Part shown: positions 54,528-64,000 of the stretch, in pieces | Position numbering within the stretch: the stretch's first letter is position 1 | Layout: each line of letters begins with the position of its first letter | Assembly: GCA_965153355.1 (NCBI GenBank) | Contig: OZ231127.1 | Location: 95,542,001-95,606,000, forward strand | Source: Flaccisagitta enflata | Taxonomy: Eukaryota > Chaetognatha > Sagittoidea > Aphragmophora | Reading direction: 5' to 3' | DNA length: 64,000 nucleotides | The notes under the pieces: generated by a model | Databases searched by the model: none | What the model was told of the DNA's origin: nothing | Seen by the model: the letters and a program-made list of their open reading frames with translations, nothing else | Position numbers and translations under genes: made by a program

Positions 54528-55258
54528 AGTCGCAAAAGCGTTAGATGGTCAGCGGTACCCGTTGCCCCTATGAGAGTGTGTGGGTGTGTGGTGGTTAGAG
54601 GGGCAGCGGCCCCAAAGGGGCCAATGACCTATGCTGTTTTTATTTGAGCCTCAAGGCTGGGATTAGGGTCTGGAGGCTGTAATTGGGGCCTTGAGACTGG
54701 GATTTGAGCCTTGAGGCTGGGATTTGAGCTTTGAGGCTGGGATTTGAGGCTCGACACTAGGATTTGGGCCTTAAGACTAGGATTTGAGACTCAAGGCTGG
54801 AATTTGAGCCTCAAGGCTGTGAATTGAGCCAAGAGGCTAGAATTTGAGCCTCAAGGCTGAGATTTGAGCCAAGAGGCTGGGATTTGGGCCTCGAGGCTGG
54901 GATTTGGGCCTCGAGGCTGGGATTTGAGCCTCAAGACTGGGGTTGGAGCCCCAGGCTGGGATTTGAGCCTCAAGACTGGGATTTGAGCCTCAAGGCTGGG
55001 ATTTGATCCTCAAGACTAGGATTTGAGCCTCGAGACTGAGATTTGAGCCTCGAGACTGGGATTTGAGCCTCGAGACTGGGATTTGAGCCTCGAGACTAGG
55101 ATTTGAGCCTTGAAGCTAGGATTTGGGTCTTGAAGCTAGGATTTGGGTCCCAAGGCCGGGGGGGGGGGACGTAGGAGAAGAAGATGAAGGAGAAGGAGAA
55201 ATTTCCCCTGTGTGAAAGCATAGGTCATCGGCCCCTTCGGGGCCGCTGCCCAAAAAGT
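54528..55258 (+). mobile_element. GGCAGCGGCCCC-family element, inverted partner
   Basis: It begins TAGTCGCAAAAGCGTTAGAT and GGTCAGCGGTACCCGTTGCC, then GGGGCAGCGGCCCCAAAGG, about 26 units of GGCTGGGATTTGAGCCTCAA, and closes with GCATAGGTCATCGGCCCCTT, CGGGGCCGCTGCCC. The two partners face each other across 315 bp of unrelated sequence. Confidence 0.75.
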
Positions 55259-55305
55259 AATGACCATACTAGGAGACCTCTAACTCTGGTGGGCAACGCT
55301 TGAAA

Positions 55306-55400
55306 GAAAACAAGGTTGTATACACAGCTACAGAAGTCGCATGCGGGTGGGCAGGGGCAGTGACATAAAAAGCTGACCCATGTATTTGGGTTGGAGTAGT
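55306..55400 (-). mobile_element. Hairpin-family fragment
   Basis: CAAGGTTGTATACACAGC, CAGAAGTCGCATGCGGGTGG and GCAGGGGCAGTGA match the distal end of the family. No head is present. Confidence 0.6.
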
Positions 55401-56943
55401 AATGCAACAAGGACATTACGAGTTGGGCTACGTTTAAAAAAAAAAATTATATGACAAGGCTGGAAAAAGGTCAATCTTGTGTAAAAAACCTGGGGAATTC
55501 AACCGTGACCTTTTTAGAGCCTACGCGGGGGCGTTCAGAAACGGCCTCTAAAAAACACCCAAAAATGGCTATTTTTGGGTATTTTTGGCCAAAATTTGGT
55601 ACTTCAATGGAGGCCAAGTGTTTGATTTCATAGTTGGGGATGCTTCATGATGTAAGAGACTAGGAAAACAAGAATCATGATGGTGGGGCAATAATGGGGT
55701 ACCTAAAAAGGGTCAAAAAGGGCCCCTAAAGCAAAAAAATATTAGTTTTTTTGTCATTGTGGCTATAAAAATCATTGGAATCCCTTCAGATTTGAAATGG
55801 AAGTTCCTAGTTAATGTAACTACCATCATGTAAAATTTTGTGGCCCTCCCTAAACGGCTTCATAGGAAAATTTGGCCCAAAAAAACAAAAATCGCCCCAA
55901 AAAAATCATGTTTTTAAGTTCATTGACCTTAAAACAACATTTAAAGGTCAGGGTACCCCAATTTTTTTTCCTCTTTTGCAAATATAACATGTCTGGAGGT
56001 TCCAAAAAAAATTTCAGGCCATATATAAAAAAATGGCGGAGATACGACCATTTGAAGAGACGTGGTAAAACTGAAAAACGCCGAAAATGGCCATTTTTTG
56101 GGATTATTAGAAAAATTTGGTACAAAAAGGGGTCCCAATAGTTATGATTCATAGTTGGGGACACTTAAAGATGTAAGAGACTAGAAAAACAAGAATCATG
56201 ATAATGGGGCTATTATGGGGTACCTAAAAAGGCCAACAAAGGACCCCTAAAGCGAAAAATAAATAGTCTTTTTTTGTTGTGGCTACAAAAATGCTTGGAA
56301 TTCCTTCAAATTTTAAATGGAAGTTCCTTATTATTGCAACTACCATCATGCAAAATTTTGTGGCCCTCCCCAAATGGCTTCATAGGGAAATTTGGCCCCA
56401 TAAACCAAATATCGTTCAAAAAAAATCATGTTTTTGAGTTCATTGAACTTAAAACAATATTCAAAGGTCAGGGTACCCCAATTTTTGTTCCGCTTCTGCT
56501 AGTATGACATGTTTGGAGGTTCCGAAAAAAATTACAGGCCATATTTGCAAAAAAGGGCCGAGATATGACCATTTGAAGCGACATGGTACAACTGAAAAAT
56601 GCTGAAAATAGTCATTTTAGGGATTTTTAGAAAAAAATTGGTACAAAAAAAGAGTCCCTATGGTTTTGATTTATAATTGGGGATGCTTATAGATGTGAGA
56701 GACTAGGAGAACATTAATCATGGGGATGGGGCTATTGTGGGGTACCTAAAAAAGCCCAAAAAGGGCCCCTTGAAGCAAAAAATAGTTGTTTTTTTTCATT
56801 GTGGCTAAAGAAATGGTTGGAATCTCTTTAAATTTGAAATGGAAGTTCCTAAATAATATAACTACCATCATTTAGAATTTTGTGGCCCTCCTTACACGGC
56901 TTCATGGAGAAATTTGGCCGTTTAACACTAAAATCGCTTTAAA

Positions 56944-57042
56944 ACAAGGCCGGATACACGGCTACCCCAGTCGCATGCGGGTGGGCAGGGGCCATAATTG
57001 AGGTCAGTAAAGCATTTAGGCAGGAGCAGTAAAGCCAAAACC
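56944..57042 (-). mobile_element. Hairpin-family fragment at the palindrome centre
   Basis: CAAGGCCGGATACACGGC, CCCAGTCGCATGCGGGTGG, GGCAGGAGCAGTAAAGCC. The tetranucleotide tract and hairpin are absent; the right palindrome arm begins directly after it. Confidence 0.75.
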
Positions 57043-57155
57043 CCCATTTTTCTAATAATCCCAAAAATGGCCATTTTCGGCATTTTTCAGTTTTACCACG
57101 TCATTTAAAATGGTCATATCTCCACCATTTTTTAGAATTATGACGTGAAATTTTT

Positions 57156-57529
57156 AGTCGTGTGCACGCGACTCTACAACCCGCTTTGTCGGTCCGTCAG
57201 TCCGTCGGTCCGTCGGTCCGTCGGTCCGTCGGTCCGTCGGTCCGTCACACTTTACTTTTTTGTACTATAACAACAACTCTTAGGTCATTTTAAGTCATTT
57301 TAGGTCATTTATAGTTATTCTAAGTCATTTTGAGTCATTCTAAGTCATTCTAAGTCATTTTAAGTTATTCTAAGTTATTTTTGGTCGTTAGGTTTTTTAG
57401 TCATTTTAAGTCCTTTTTGGTCATTTTAGGTCATTCTAAGTCATTGAAAGTCATTCTAAGTCATTCTAAGTCATTCTAAGTCATTCTTAGTCTGTAAGTC
57501 TCGCACGCCACTTATTGGTGTTGGCCTTG
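57156..57529 (+). mobile_element. Hairpin-headed element inside a palindrome arm
   Basis: The head AGTCGTGTGCACGCGACT, CTACAACCCGCTTTGTCGG, seven GTCC-G blocks, then TCATTTTAAG-type units and CTCGCACGCCACTTATTGG, TGTTGGCCTTG. The opposite arm gives the empty site, GAAATTTTTTTTGGAACC, so the insertion is in a run of about eight T. Confidence 0.87.
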
Positions 57530-58147
57530 TTTTTGGAACCTCCAGACTTGTTATATTAGCAAAAGTGGAAAAAAAAATTGGCGTACCCTGACCTTCAAAT
57601 GTTGTTTTAAGGTCAATGAACTCAAAAACATGATTTTTTAGGGGCGATTTTTGGTTTTTGGGGCAAAATTTTCCTATGAAGCCGTTTAGGGAGGGCCACA
57701 AAATTTTACATGATGGAAGTTACATTAATTAGGAACTTCCATTTTAAATTTGAAGGGATTCCAATAATTTTTGTAGCCACAATGAAAAACAAACTAATAT
57801 TTTTTCGCTTTAGGGGCTCTTTTTGAGCCTTTTTAGGTACCCCATTATAGCCCCACCATCATGATTCTTGTTTTCCTAGTCTCTTACATCATGAAGCATC
57901 CCTATCTGTGAAATCAAACACTTGGCCTCCATTTAAGTACCAAACTTAAGCCAAAAATACCCAAAAATAGCCATTTTTGGGTGTCTTTTGGGGGCCGTTT
58001 CTAAACGCCCCCGCGTAGGGCTCTAAAAAGGTCACGGTTGGATTCCCCAGGTTTTTTTACACAAGATTGACCTTTTTCCAGCCTTGTCATATAATTTTTT
58101 TTTGCGACTAGAAATAATGCAGCTAGCTCAACTCCTGCATGTGGCGG

Positions 58148-58528
58148 ATTAGACCTAAGTCGCGTGCGTCGGCACTTTCAAAAAATGCCAGGCAGACAGC
58201 AAACAACTATTTTTTTTTTTCAAAAACACTTAGGAAACGATTGTTCACTTGTCCAAGTTTCTTTTCACTATTCAGAGACATAAAAAATGCAATAAAAAGC
58301 CTTTAAAACAACTTTGTAATGGACGGACTGACCAACAGACTGACAGACCAACAGACTGGCTAACAGACTGACCAACCAGCCAACAAGTGCTTTTTAATGC
58401 CTAAAACACCTCATAAACGACTGTGTGAAGGACGGATGGAAGGACCAACGACTGACCGACCGACCGACCGACCGACGGAACGTCCGACGGAACGAAAATT
58501 GGCTTATGGAGTCGCATAGCATGCGACT
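58148..58528 (-). mobile_element. Hairpin-headed element, long variant
   Basis: AGACCTAAGTCGCGTGCG at the distal end, GACC/GACT tetranucleotide blocks separated by CTTTTTAATG-type spacers, and the hairpin AGTCGCAT-AGC-ATGCGACT (58510-58528) followed by AAAAA. Inverted counterpart of 8316-8866. Confidence 0.8.
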
Positions 58529-58559
58529 AAAAATCGCCCAAAAATGTCAAAAAACTGAT

Positions 58560-58637
58560 GGGAATTGATCAACTGACCGACCAACAGACCGACCGACTGT
58601 CTCACATAGCGAGTCATAGAGTCGCCTGCAGGAGACT
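58560..58637 (-). mobile_element. Hairpin-family head only
   Basis: A short GACC/GACT tract and the hairpin AGTCGCCTG-CAGGAGACT (one mismatch), then AAAAA and a few GGAAGC units. The stem differs from the others by paired changes (CCTG/CAGG). Confidence 0.65.
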
Positions 58638-58689
58638 AAAAATGGAAGCGGAAACGGAAGCGGGAGCAGCATATACATCAACCGTATCC

Positions 58690-58692
<3 letters not shown>

Positions 58693-58767
<75 letters not shown>
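58693..58767. repeat. (GT)n microsatellite
   Basis: About 75 bp of uninterrupted GT. Confidence 0.97.
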
Positions 58768-58768
<1 letters not shown>

Positions 58769-58809
58769 ATTGGTTGGTTGGTAACGCATTCAACAATATC
58801 GTGAAATAA

Positions 58810-59104
58810 TCGTTATCATCATAGTCAACATTATCATCGACAAGATCATCGTCAAAATCATTGAGGCGTCATCATCGTCGACAACATCATCGTCATCATC
58901 ATCGTCATCATCATCATCATCGTCATCGTCATCATCATCGTCATCGTCATCATCATCATCGAATCATCATCATCATCATCTAATCATCATCATCATCATC
59001 TAATCATCATTGTCATCATCATCATCATCATCATCATCATCACCATTGTCATCATCATCATTGTCGACATCATCATCATCATCGTCGACATCATCATCGC
59101 AGAT

Positions 59105-59136
<32 letters not shown>

Positions 59137-59137
59137 T

Positions 59138-59179
<42 letters not shown>

Positions 59180-59400
59180 GTCATCATTATCATCATCATC
59201 ATCATCATCATCGTCATCATCATCATCATCACCGTCATCATCGTCATCGCCGCTGTGGTCATCAATATCATCATCATCATCGTCATCAATTTCGACAGCA
59301 TCAAATCGCCCGGTGATTCCCCCGGTTAACAACAACAAACACAGCATCAACATCGTCATCACAGTCATCGTCGTCATTGCCATCGTTGTTGTTGTCTTCA
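58810..59400. repeat. (CAT)n / (CGT CAT)n trinucleotide repeat
   Basis: CAT triplets with CGT, GTC and ATT variants over nearly 600 bp, interrupted near 59295-59340 by GC-rich unique sequence. Poly-Met, poly-Asp and poly-Ser ORFs are artefacts. Confidence 0.95.
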
Positions 59401-59449
59401 TCGAAGTTATCATTAGCTTTCTCTTTCCTATCATCGTTTTTTTATCATG

Positions 59450-59612
<163 letters not shown>

Positions 59613-59785
59613 TAAAAGCAAAAAAAAAAAAAAAAACGACTTGTGGCACCTCGCTTCGCCTCGGTTTTCCGAGCGATGCGTCTGCGATTCACCTAAGTCA
59701 TGAAGCGGGAAAATTTGAATTGCGCCTCTTTAGACTCCCGTTTTCAGTACTACATAGTCGATCAGGATAATCTTTCTGCACCTCA

Positions 59786-60046
<261 letters not shown>

Positions 60047-61424
60047 TGCTGTCTGGCCGTTGTTGAAAGGTTTTAATAAGGGTCGTCATTGTTGTCGGTT
60101 GTATGTTTTCTGTTCCCTACCCAATTGATACAAGAGCAAGTACTTAATTTCAATCAAAAACAAAACAAGACAGAAAAAGAAAAAAAAGTTACGCTTGCAA
60201 TATGTTCCAAATTGGGTAAACGCAATCGGTTTGGATGAAAAAGCGCTTAGATGACGCAATTTCACTGGACTTGGTTACCGTTGCAGTCACTCTTACGCGC
60301 ATTAAGGAACTGAGATTAGTTTTCAGCTCATAACTTGCCTTAAACGAAAAAGCGCATGAAAGCGCATCATGGGTGTGTGTGTGGGAGTGGTCTGGAGGTA
60401 GTCAGTCAGTCATTGTAAAGATAAAGTTGAATCGCTGTGAATCGCAGCAGATAAACGAATCGCTAGTTATTTCTTTGTTACAGAGAGGGTGTTCACACAT
60501 CAATTCTGAGCGATCCAATGATAATAGAAACTTGTAAATATGCATAAGCGTACTTCGATGCATTCTCTCTTGATCGAAATCATCGAAAAATATTTTCTCC
60601 AACAGGACTTTATTCTTGGGCCGTAGGGCAGGCGTGTATAAAGTTGAGCATTCCCCCCCCCCGGCGATTTGACACTTTTAGTAGTTCCAAATGGTAGTCT
60701 CTGATTACTACATTACATTTTAACACTATTTGAAGCCATAAAAACAGGGTGTGCCAACTTATCCGGGCTTGGCAGTTATTTTTCTCAAAAACTCTGTAAA
60801 AAAATAATTTTTGAAAGTACGAGGGGTAGATATGAAGAAAATATCCTTTTTAGCAATCAAAACCAACATTCACAAAGAATAAAAAAATCAGAAATAAACC
60901 TTTTCAGGTAAATTTGATTCAGATAAAACACTCCTTAAAAAGATTCATTAAAAAATAAATAAAATTCTGTTGTTAGTTTTTTTTTTTTTTTTTGCCCTTC
61001 AGGCTTAGTTTATTTGCTTTTGTTAGCTGCATTGATGTTGATTTAACTTACCTCCCTCAGCATAGTGTGTGTCTGGCCAATTTATGATAGTGTAACTAAG
61101 GCCTTACAGGTTTGGCCGTGAGAAGGCCGAGGCTCGGTTTTGAGGCTAAACCCGAAATTCGGTTTTGCTTACAAAACCGACTTTTCTTTCTAGGAGTTTT
61201 TTACTTCTCTATTATTCTTTCATTCTACCATTCATCAAACTATTTTCTTTTTTTTTCTCACCTTTATGATCAAATTATGTGTTTATATGTGTCTGTCTGT
61301 CTGTCTCTCTCTCTGTCTGTCTCTCTTTCTGTCTCTGTTTCTCTCTTACTCTCTCTCTCTTTTTTTTTTTTTTCTCTCTCTCTCTCTCTCTCTCTCTCGC
61401 TCATATTTTTTCTCTGTTTTTTTT

Positions 61425-61652
61425 AGTTGCGGACACGCAACTCTATAAGAGGCTTTGTCCGTCCATTGGTCCGTCGGTCCGTCGGTCCATCGGTCCGTTG
61501 GTTCGTCAGTCCGTGAACATGAGTCGAAAAATGCGAAAACAAGCATTTTAGATGCATTTTGAGTGTGTGAGTGGGGGACTTGGGGTAAGAATGGGGGACT
61601 TGAGGTCAGGATGCGGGTTAGATGCCCCTGCCCACCCGTCTGCAACGATATT
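61425..61652 (+). mobile_element. Hairpin-headed element, AGTTGCG subtype
   Basis: The head AGTTGCG-GACA-CGCAACT (61425-61442), CTATAAGAGGCTTTGTCCG, a GTCC/GTTG tract, then GTGGGGGACTTGGGGTAAG-type units and CCCTGCCCACCCGTCTGCAA. The CCGGCCTTG end is missing. Confidence 0.78.
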
Positions 61653-61957
61653 TTGACCCCGCGTCACTTGTTTTTTTGCTGTTTCACTATGTATGTGTGT
61701 GTTTGTTCATTTTGTTTTTTTTTTTCTCTCATTCTATCTATGTTTTTCTTACTACATTTACTAAAAAACCGATGTAAACCCGACATAAACCCGAGGAAAG
61801 GTTTTGGGGTATTCCGAACCCGACCCGAAACCGCGGAAAAAAACGCCATACGCAAGGCCTTAATTGTAACCTATTTTGCCTATAAGATAGAATCCTGTCA
61901 AAATCAAAATCTTTGCTTCAAATTATTTAACTTCCATAGTGACAATGGATATAGAAA

Positions 61958-62214
61958 CAAGGCCGGATACACGGCTGCCGAAGTCGCGTGCGGGTTGGCA
62001 GGGGCCATGCGGGTGGGCAGGGGCCGTATTTTAGGTCACTAGACCATTTGGGCAGGAGTGGTGAGGTTAAAAAAGAAAAATGAATAAAAAAAATAAAATG
62101 GGGACCGACCGACCGACCGACCAACCAACCGACTGACCAACCGACCGACTGACCGACTGACCGACTGACCAACGGACGGACAAAGCAGGGTGTAGAGTCG
62201 CGTAGCACGCGACT
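61958..62214 (-). mobile_element. Complete hairpin-headed element
   Basis: CAAGGCCGGATACACGGC, GAAGTCGCGTGCGGGTTGG, a duplicated GCAGGGGCC block, GACC/GACT repeats (62104-62180), AAAGCAGGGTGTAG and the perfect hairpin AGTCGCGT-AGC-ACGCGACT (62196-62214) with AAAAA. Confidence 0.87.
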
Positions 62215-62354
62215 AAAAACCTGCAATCAATTCTAGCTTCTAGTATAAGTAGCTAAGCTACTCTGGCTCAAATTTCATAGTGCTGGGTCACTATTAAGTA
62301 TGGATTTTTTTCTTAGGAGCAAGTCGGGATAATTTTGCACACCCTGTTATACTG

Positions 62355-62478
62355 TTTTATTGTTTTGAGGGGAAGAAAATCATAGATTTTGTAACGCGAC
62401 GCGATGCATCTCGGGGAAGAAAATCAAAGGCAGGGGGGGGGAATAAAATCAAAAGTCGCTCAATTATATACACCCCTG
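62355..62478 (-). mobile_element. GTGTATATAATTGA MITE, truncated inverted copy
   Basis: Reverse complement of the first 125 bp of the 62644-62899 and 34970-35272 elements, ending CGCTCAATTATATACACCCC. Confidence 0.7.
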
Positions 62479-62599
62479 TAGTAGGGTGGTCTTGGATAAG
62501 GGTCAAATTTCTAAGTGATATACTCTTGTTTATTGCATAAATGTACCAAATTAGAAGGTTTTCCTACAAGGAGAGGTCTGAGTTTGAAGATTAAACCAT

Positions 62600-63770
62600 G
62601 TCGGCAAAGCTATAGGCTTACTACAGGGAATACCCCGCCTACCGGGGGTGTATATAATTGAGCGGCTTTTGATTTTATTCCCCCCCCCTCCCCCCGCCTT
62701 TGATTTTCTTCCCCGTGACGCGCCGCGTCGCATTTTAAAATTTATGATTTTCTTCCCCACAAATCTAAAAAAATTTATGATTTTCTTCCACACAAATCTT
62801 CAAAAATTTTCTTTTTTCTTCTTTTTTAGCTTTTGATTTTTTTCCTTATCTCCAAACCCTTTTATTTTATTCCCCCGGTGCTCAACTTTATACACGCCTG
62901 GATAGAATCCTGGATATCAGTTTTTTAAGCTTTCTCATGAAACTACACAGATGCCCAATTCAATTTAAGACAAATCCAAGTTTTATTCATCCAATTTTTG
63001 TTGCAATGCTTAACCATTTAAGTGCATACACTTTTTTTTTTTTATAAGAGACAAGATTTTTAAACTCAGCCTGGATGTTCTTAAATTTTTTGCTGTTTTG
63101 AGGCTCAAATTCTCTTGAATTGTTCTTATTTTTTCGACGCATGAAATATGGAAAATAACGTATAAATACACTATTTATTTGGAAAACAATGTATAAATAC
63201 ACTATTTCGTAGTGTTCTATGTATCTTCAATTGAAAACTTGTTAGTTACTATAAAACTTTAATATCTTGTTCAATGTGACAAACAAAACCAAAAAAGAAA
63301 GTCTTTTTCTGAAAAAATTTACAATTTTTTGAAAAAAGTCTAAGGATTGTCATATGTTTTATCAAGAGACTCAAAAAAAATTTTTCTAAAAAATTTCCAA
63401 AAGTGAATCTCAGCCTGGGCATTCTCTTATTTTGTTCTTAAAATTTTGGCAAATCTCAGCCTCATGTCTCTTATAAACTGGTCTCTTATAAAATAAAAAA
63501 AGTGTATTCACATTTTTTTTGAATGAATTATGTGAAATTTTTCAATCTATTCGTGTACTTTCAGTGTACTATTCAGTTACAATTTTTCTTGATGATATAA
63601 AATCGGTTTAAAAGATCTATCAGGATCTGTTTTCAAATCATTTTTTTTTATTTTCAGAAGAGAAAATATGTTGTTTTCTTTTGTCCCGGTTGGCGTGGTA
63701 CTCCCTGTGTATAGCTGTATGAGGATTTTTTCATTGCCATAGGAAGCCTATAGTTTTGCCGACAAGGTTT
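62600..63770. repeat. Inverted repeat bracketing the MITE
   Basis: GTCGGCAAAGCTATAGGCTT, then ACAGGGAATACC and CCGCCTACC at 62600-62645 match the reverse complement of sequence at 63688-63765 (GGCGTGGTACTCCCTGT, AGCCTATAGTTTTGCCGAC). The interval between contains the MITE and AT-rich sequence related to 15648-16047. Confidence 0.5.
62644..62899 (+). mobile_element. GTGTATATAATTGA-TIR MITE, copy 2
   Basis: GGGGTGTATATAATTGAGCG at the left and GCTCAACTTTATACACGCC at the right are inverted over about 40 bp including GAATAAAAT-type sequence. GATTTTCTTCCCC-like units repeat inside. A terminal fragment (GCGTGTATAAAGTTGAGCA) also lies at 60631. Confidence 0.75.
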
Positions 63771-64000
63771 CTTGTTTGATTTCACACCCCAGCTTGAGAG
63801 AAATCCTTCTTTTGTTTGTTTGTGCAAAGGGCCCAAGTATATCAATGTATAAAATTTGACCAAATTCCAGACCACCGTATTTGTTAGCAGCGTGTTCGCG
63901 ATACTAAAATCTACTCTGGCTGTCAGTTGGTCTGTAATACGTCTTGGTGTTTACAGGCGGAAGTCGCATAATTTTCCCGCCCAATTGTTTGATTGGCCCA

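Larger units (their letters stand above)
55443..58107. mobile_element. Large palindromic element, 2.7 kb
   Basis: The left arm (55443-56117) is repeated in inverse at about 57043-58107, where a 374-bp hairpin-family element interrupts it. Shared blocks include TTATATGACAAGGCTGG, CCTACGCGGGGGCGTT, GTAAGAGACTAGGAAAACAA and TTTTGTGGCCCTCCC. The centre holds further direct copies of the arm's inner part at about 525-bp spacing (GTAAGAGACTAG near 55651, 56175; GTGAGAGACTAG near 56695). No convincing protein is encoded; ORFs are not conserved between arms. Confidence 0.85.
60745..62348. mobile_element. ACAGGGTGTGC-bounded element, tentative
   Basis: ACAGGGTGTGCCAACTTATCC at the left and GGGATAATTTTGCACACCCTGT at the right are inverted over about 27 bp. 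The interval includes CT tracts, two hairpin-family elements and a second inverted pair, AAGGCCTTACAGG near 61099 with CGCAAGGCCTTA near 61861. No target duplication is clear, so the outer boundaries are uncertain. Confidence 0.4.

Overview
This is a eukaryotic window with very few genes. Short exon-like ORFs have good splice-site contexts, a non-LTR retrotransposon fragment and several cut-and-paste transposon families are present, and there are degenerate CCCTAA/TTAGGG tracts. Together these point to an animal, probably an invertebrate; I cannot name the species. There is no operon structure, no CRISPR array and no complete host gene. Most long ORFs are translations of microsatellites.

Host coding sequence is limited to two convincing exons, both on the minus strand: a discoidin (F5/8C-like) exon at 26259-26657 with clean acceptor and donor sites, and an ankyrin-repeat exon at about 36960-37254. 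Two decayed transposon genes are recognisable. One is the C-terminal end of a non-LTR reverse-transcriptase ORF at 47873-48440 (+). The other is a long DDE-like transposase pseudogene at 48678-52180 (-), whose lesions can be read almost base by base: a 1-bp loss in a 15-bp coding minisatellite, a further frame change, a 16-bp tandem duplication, and a 379-bp transposon flanked by a 9-bp target-site duplication.

The dominant feature is one dispersed family, found about twenty times across the whole window. Each copy has a short hairpin of AGTCGCGT/ACGCGACT type, a tetranucleotide (GTCY)n tract, and a second inverted copy of the hairpin arm near the opposite end, which closes with CCGGCCTTG. 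Stem sequences differ between copies while pairing is kept. Three insertions into otherwise alignable sequence sit in runs of T. I interpret these as Helentron-associated (HINE/DINE-1-like) non-autonomous elements.

Layout: 0-8 kb, microsatellites and minisatellites with a triple CRE cluster; 8-16 kb, the hairpin family, a tRNA-Leu 3' half and a T-shaped palindrome; 16-21 kb, a 2.1-kb hAT-like element and a Tc1/mariner-like element carrying a nested hAT; 21.9-25.0 kb, an 81-bp satellite with a probable sequencing-adapter remnant; 25-40 kb, exons among foldback elements and dispersed repeats; 40.9-46.8 kb, telomere-like and CCACCCCT minisatellites inside a composite element; 47.8-53 kb, the two transposon pseudogenes and an 80-bp satellite; 53-64 kb, nested hairpin-family copies, a 2.7-kb palindrome and long microsatellites. 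Stretches not listed (for example 29560-30150, 32300-32715, 33480-34130, 52960-53318, 60050-60740, 63770-64000) are AT-rich sequence in which I see no gene or clear repeat boundary.
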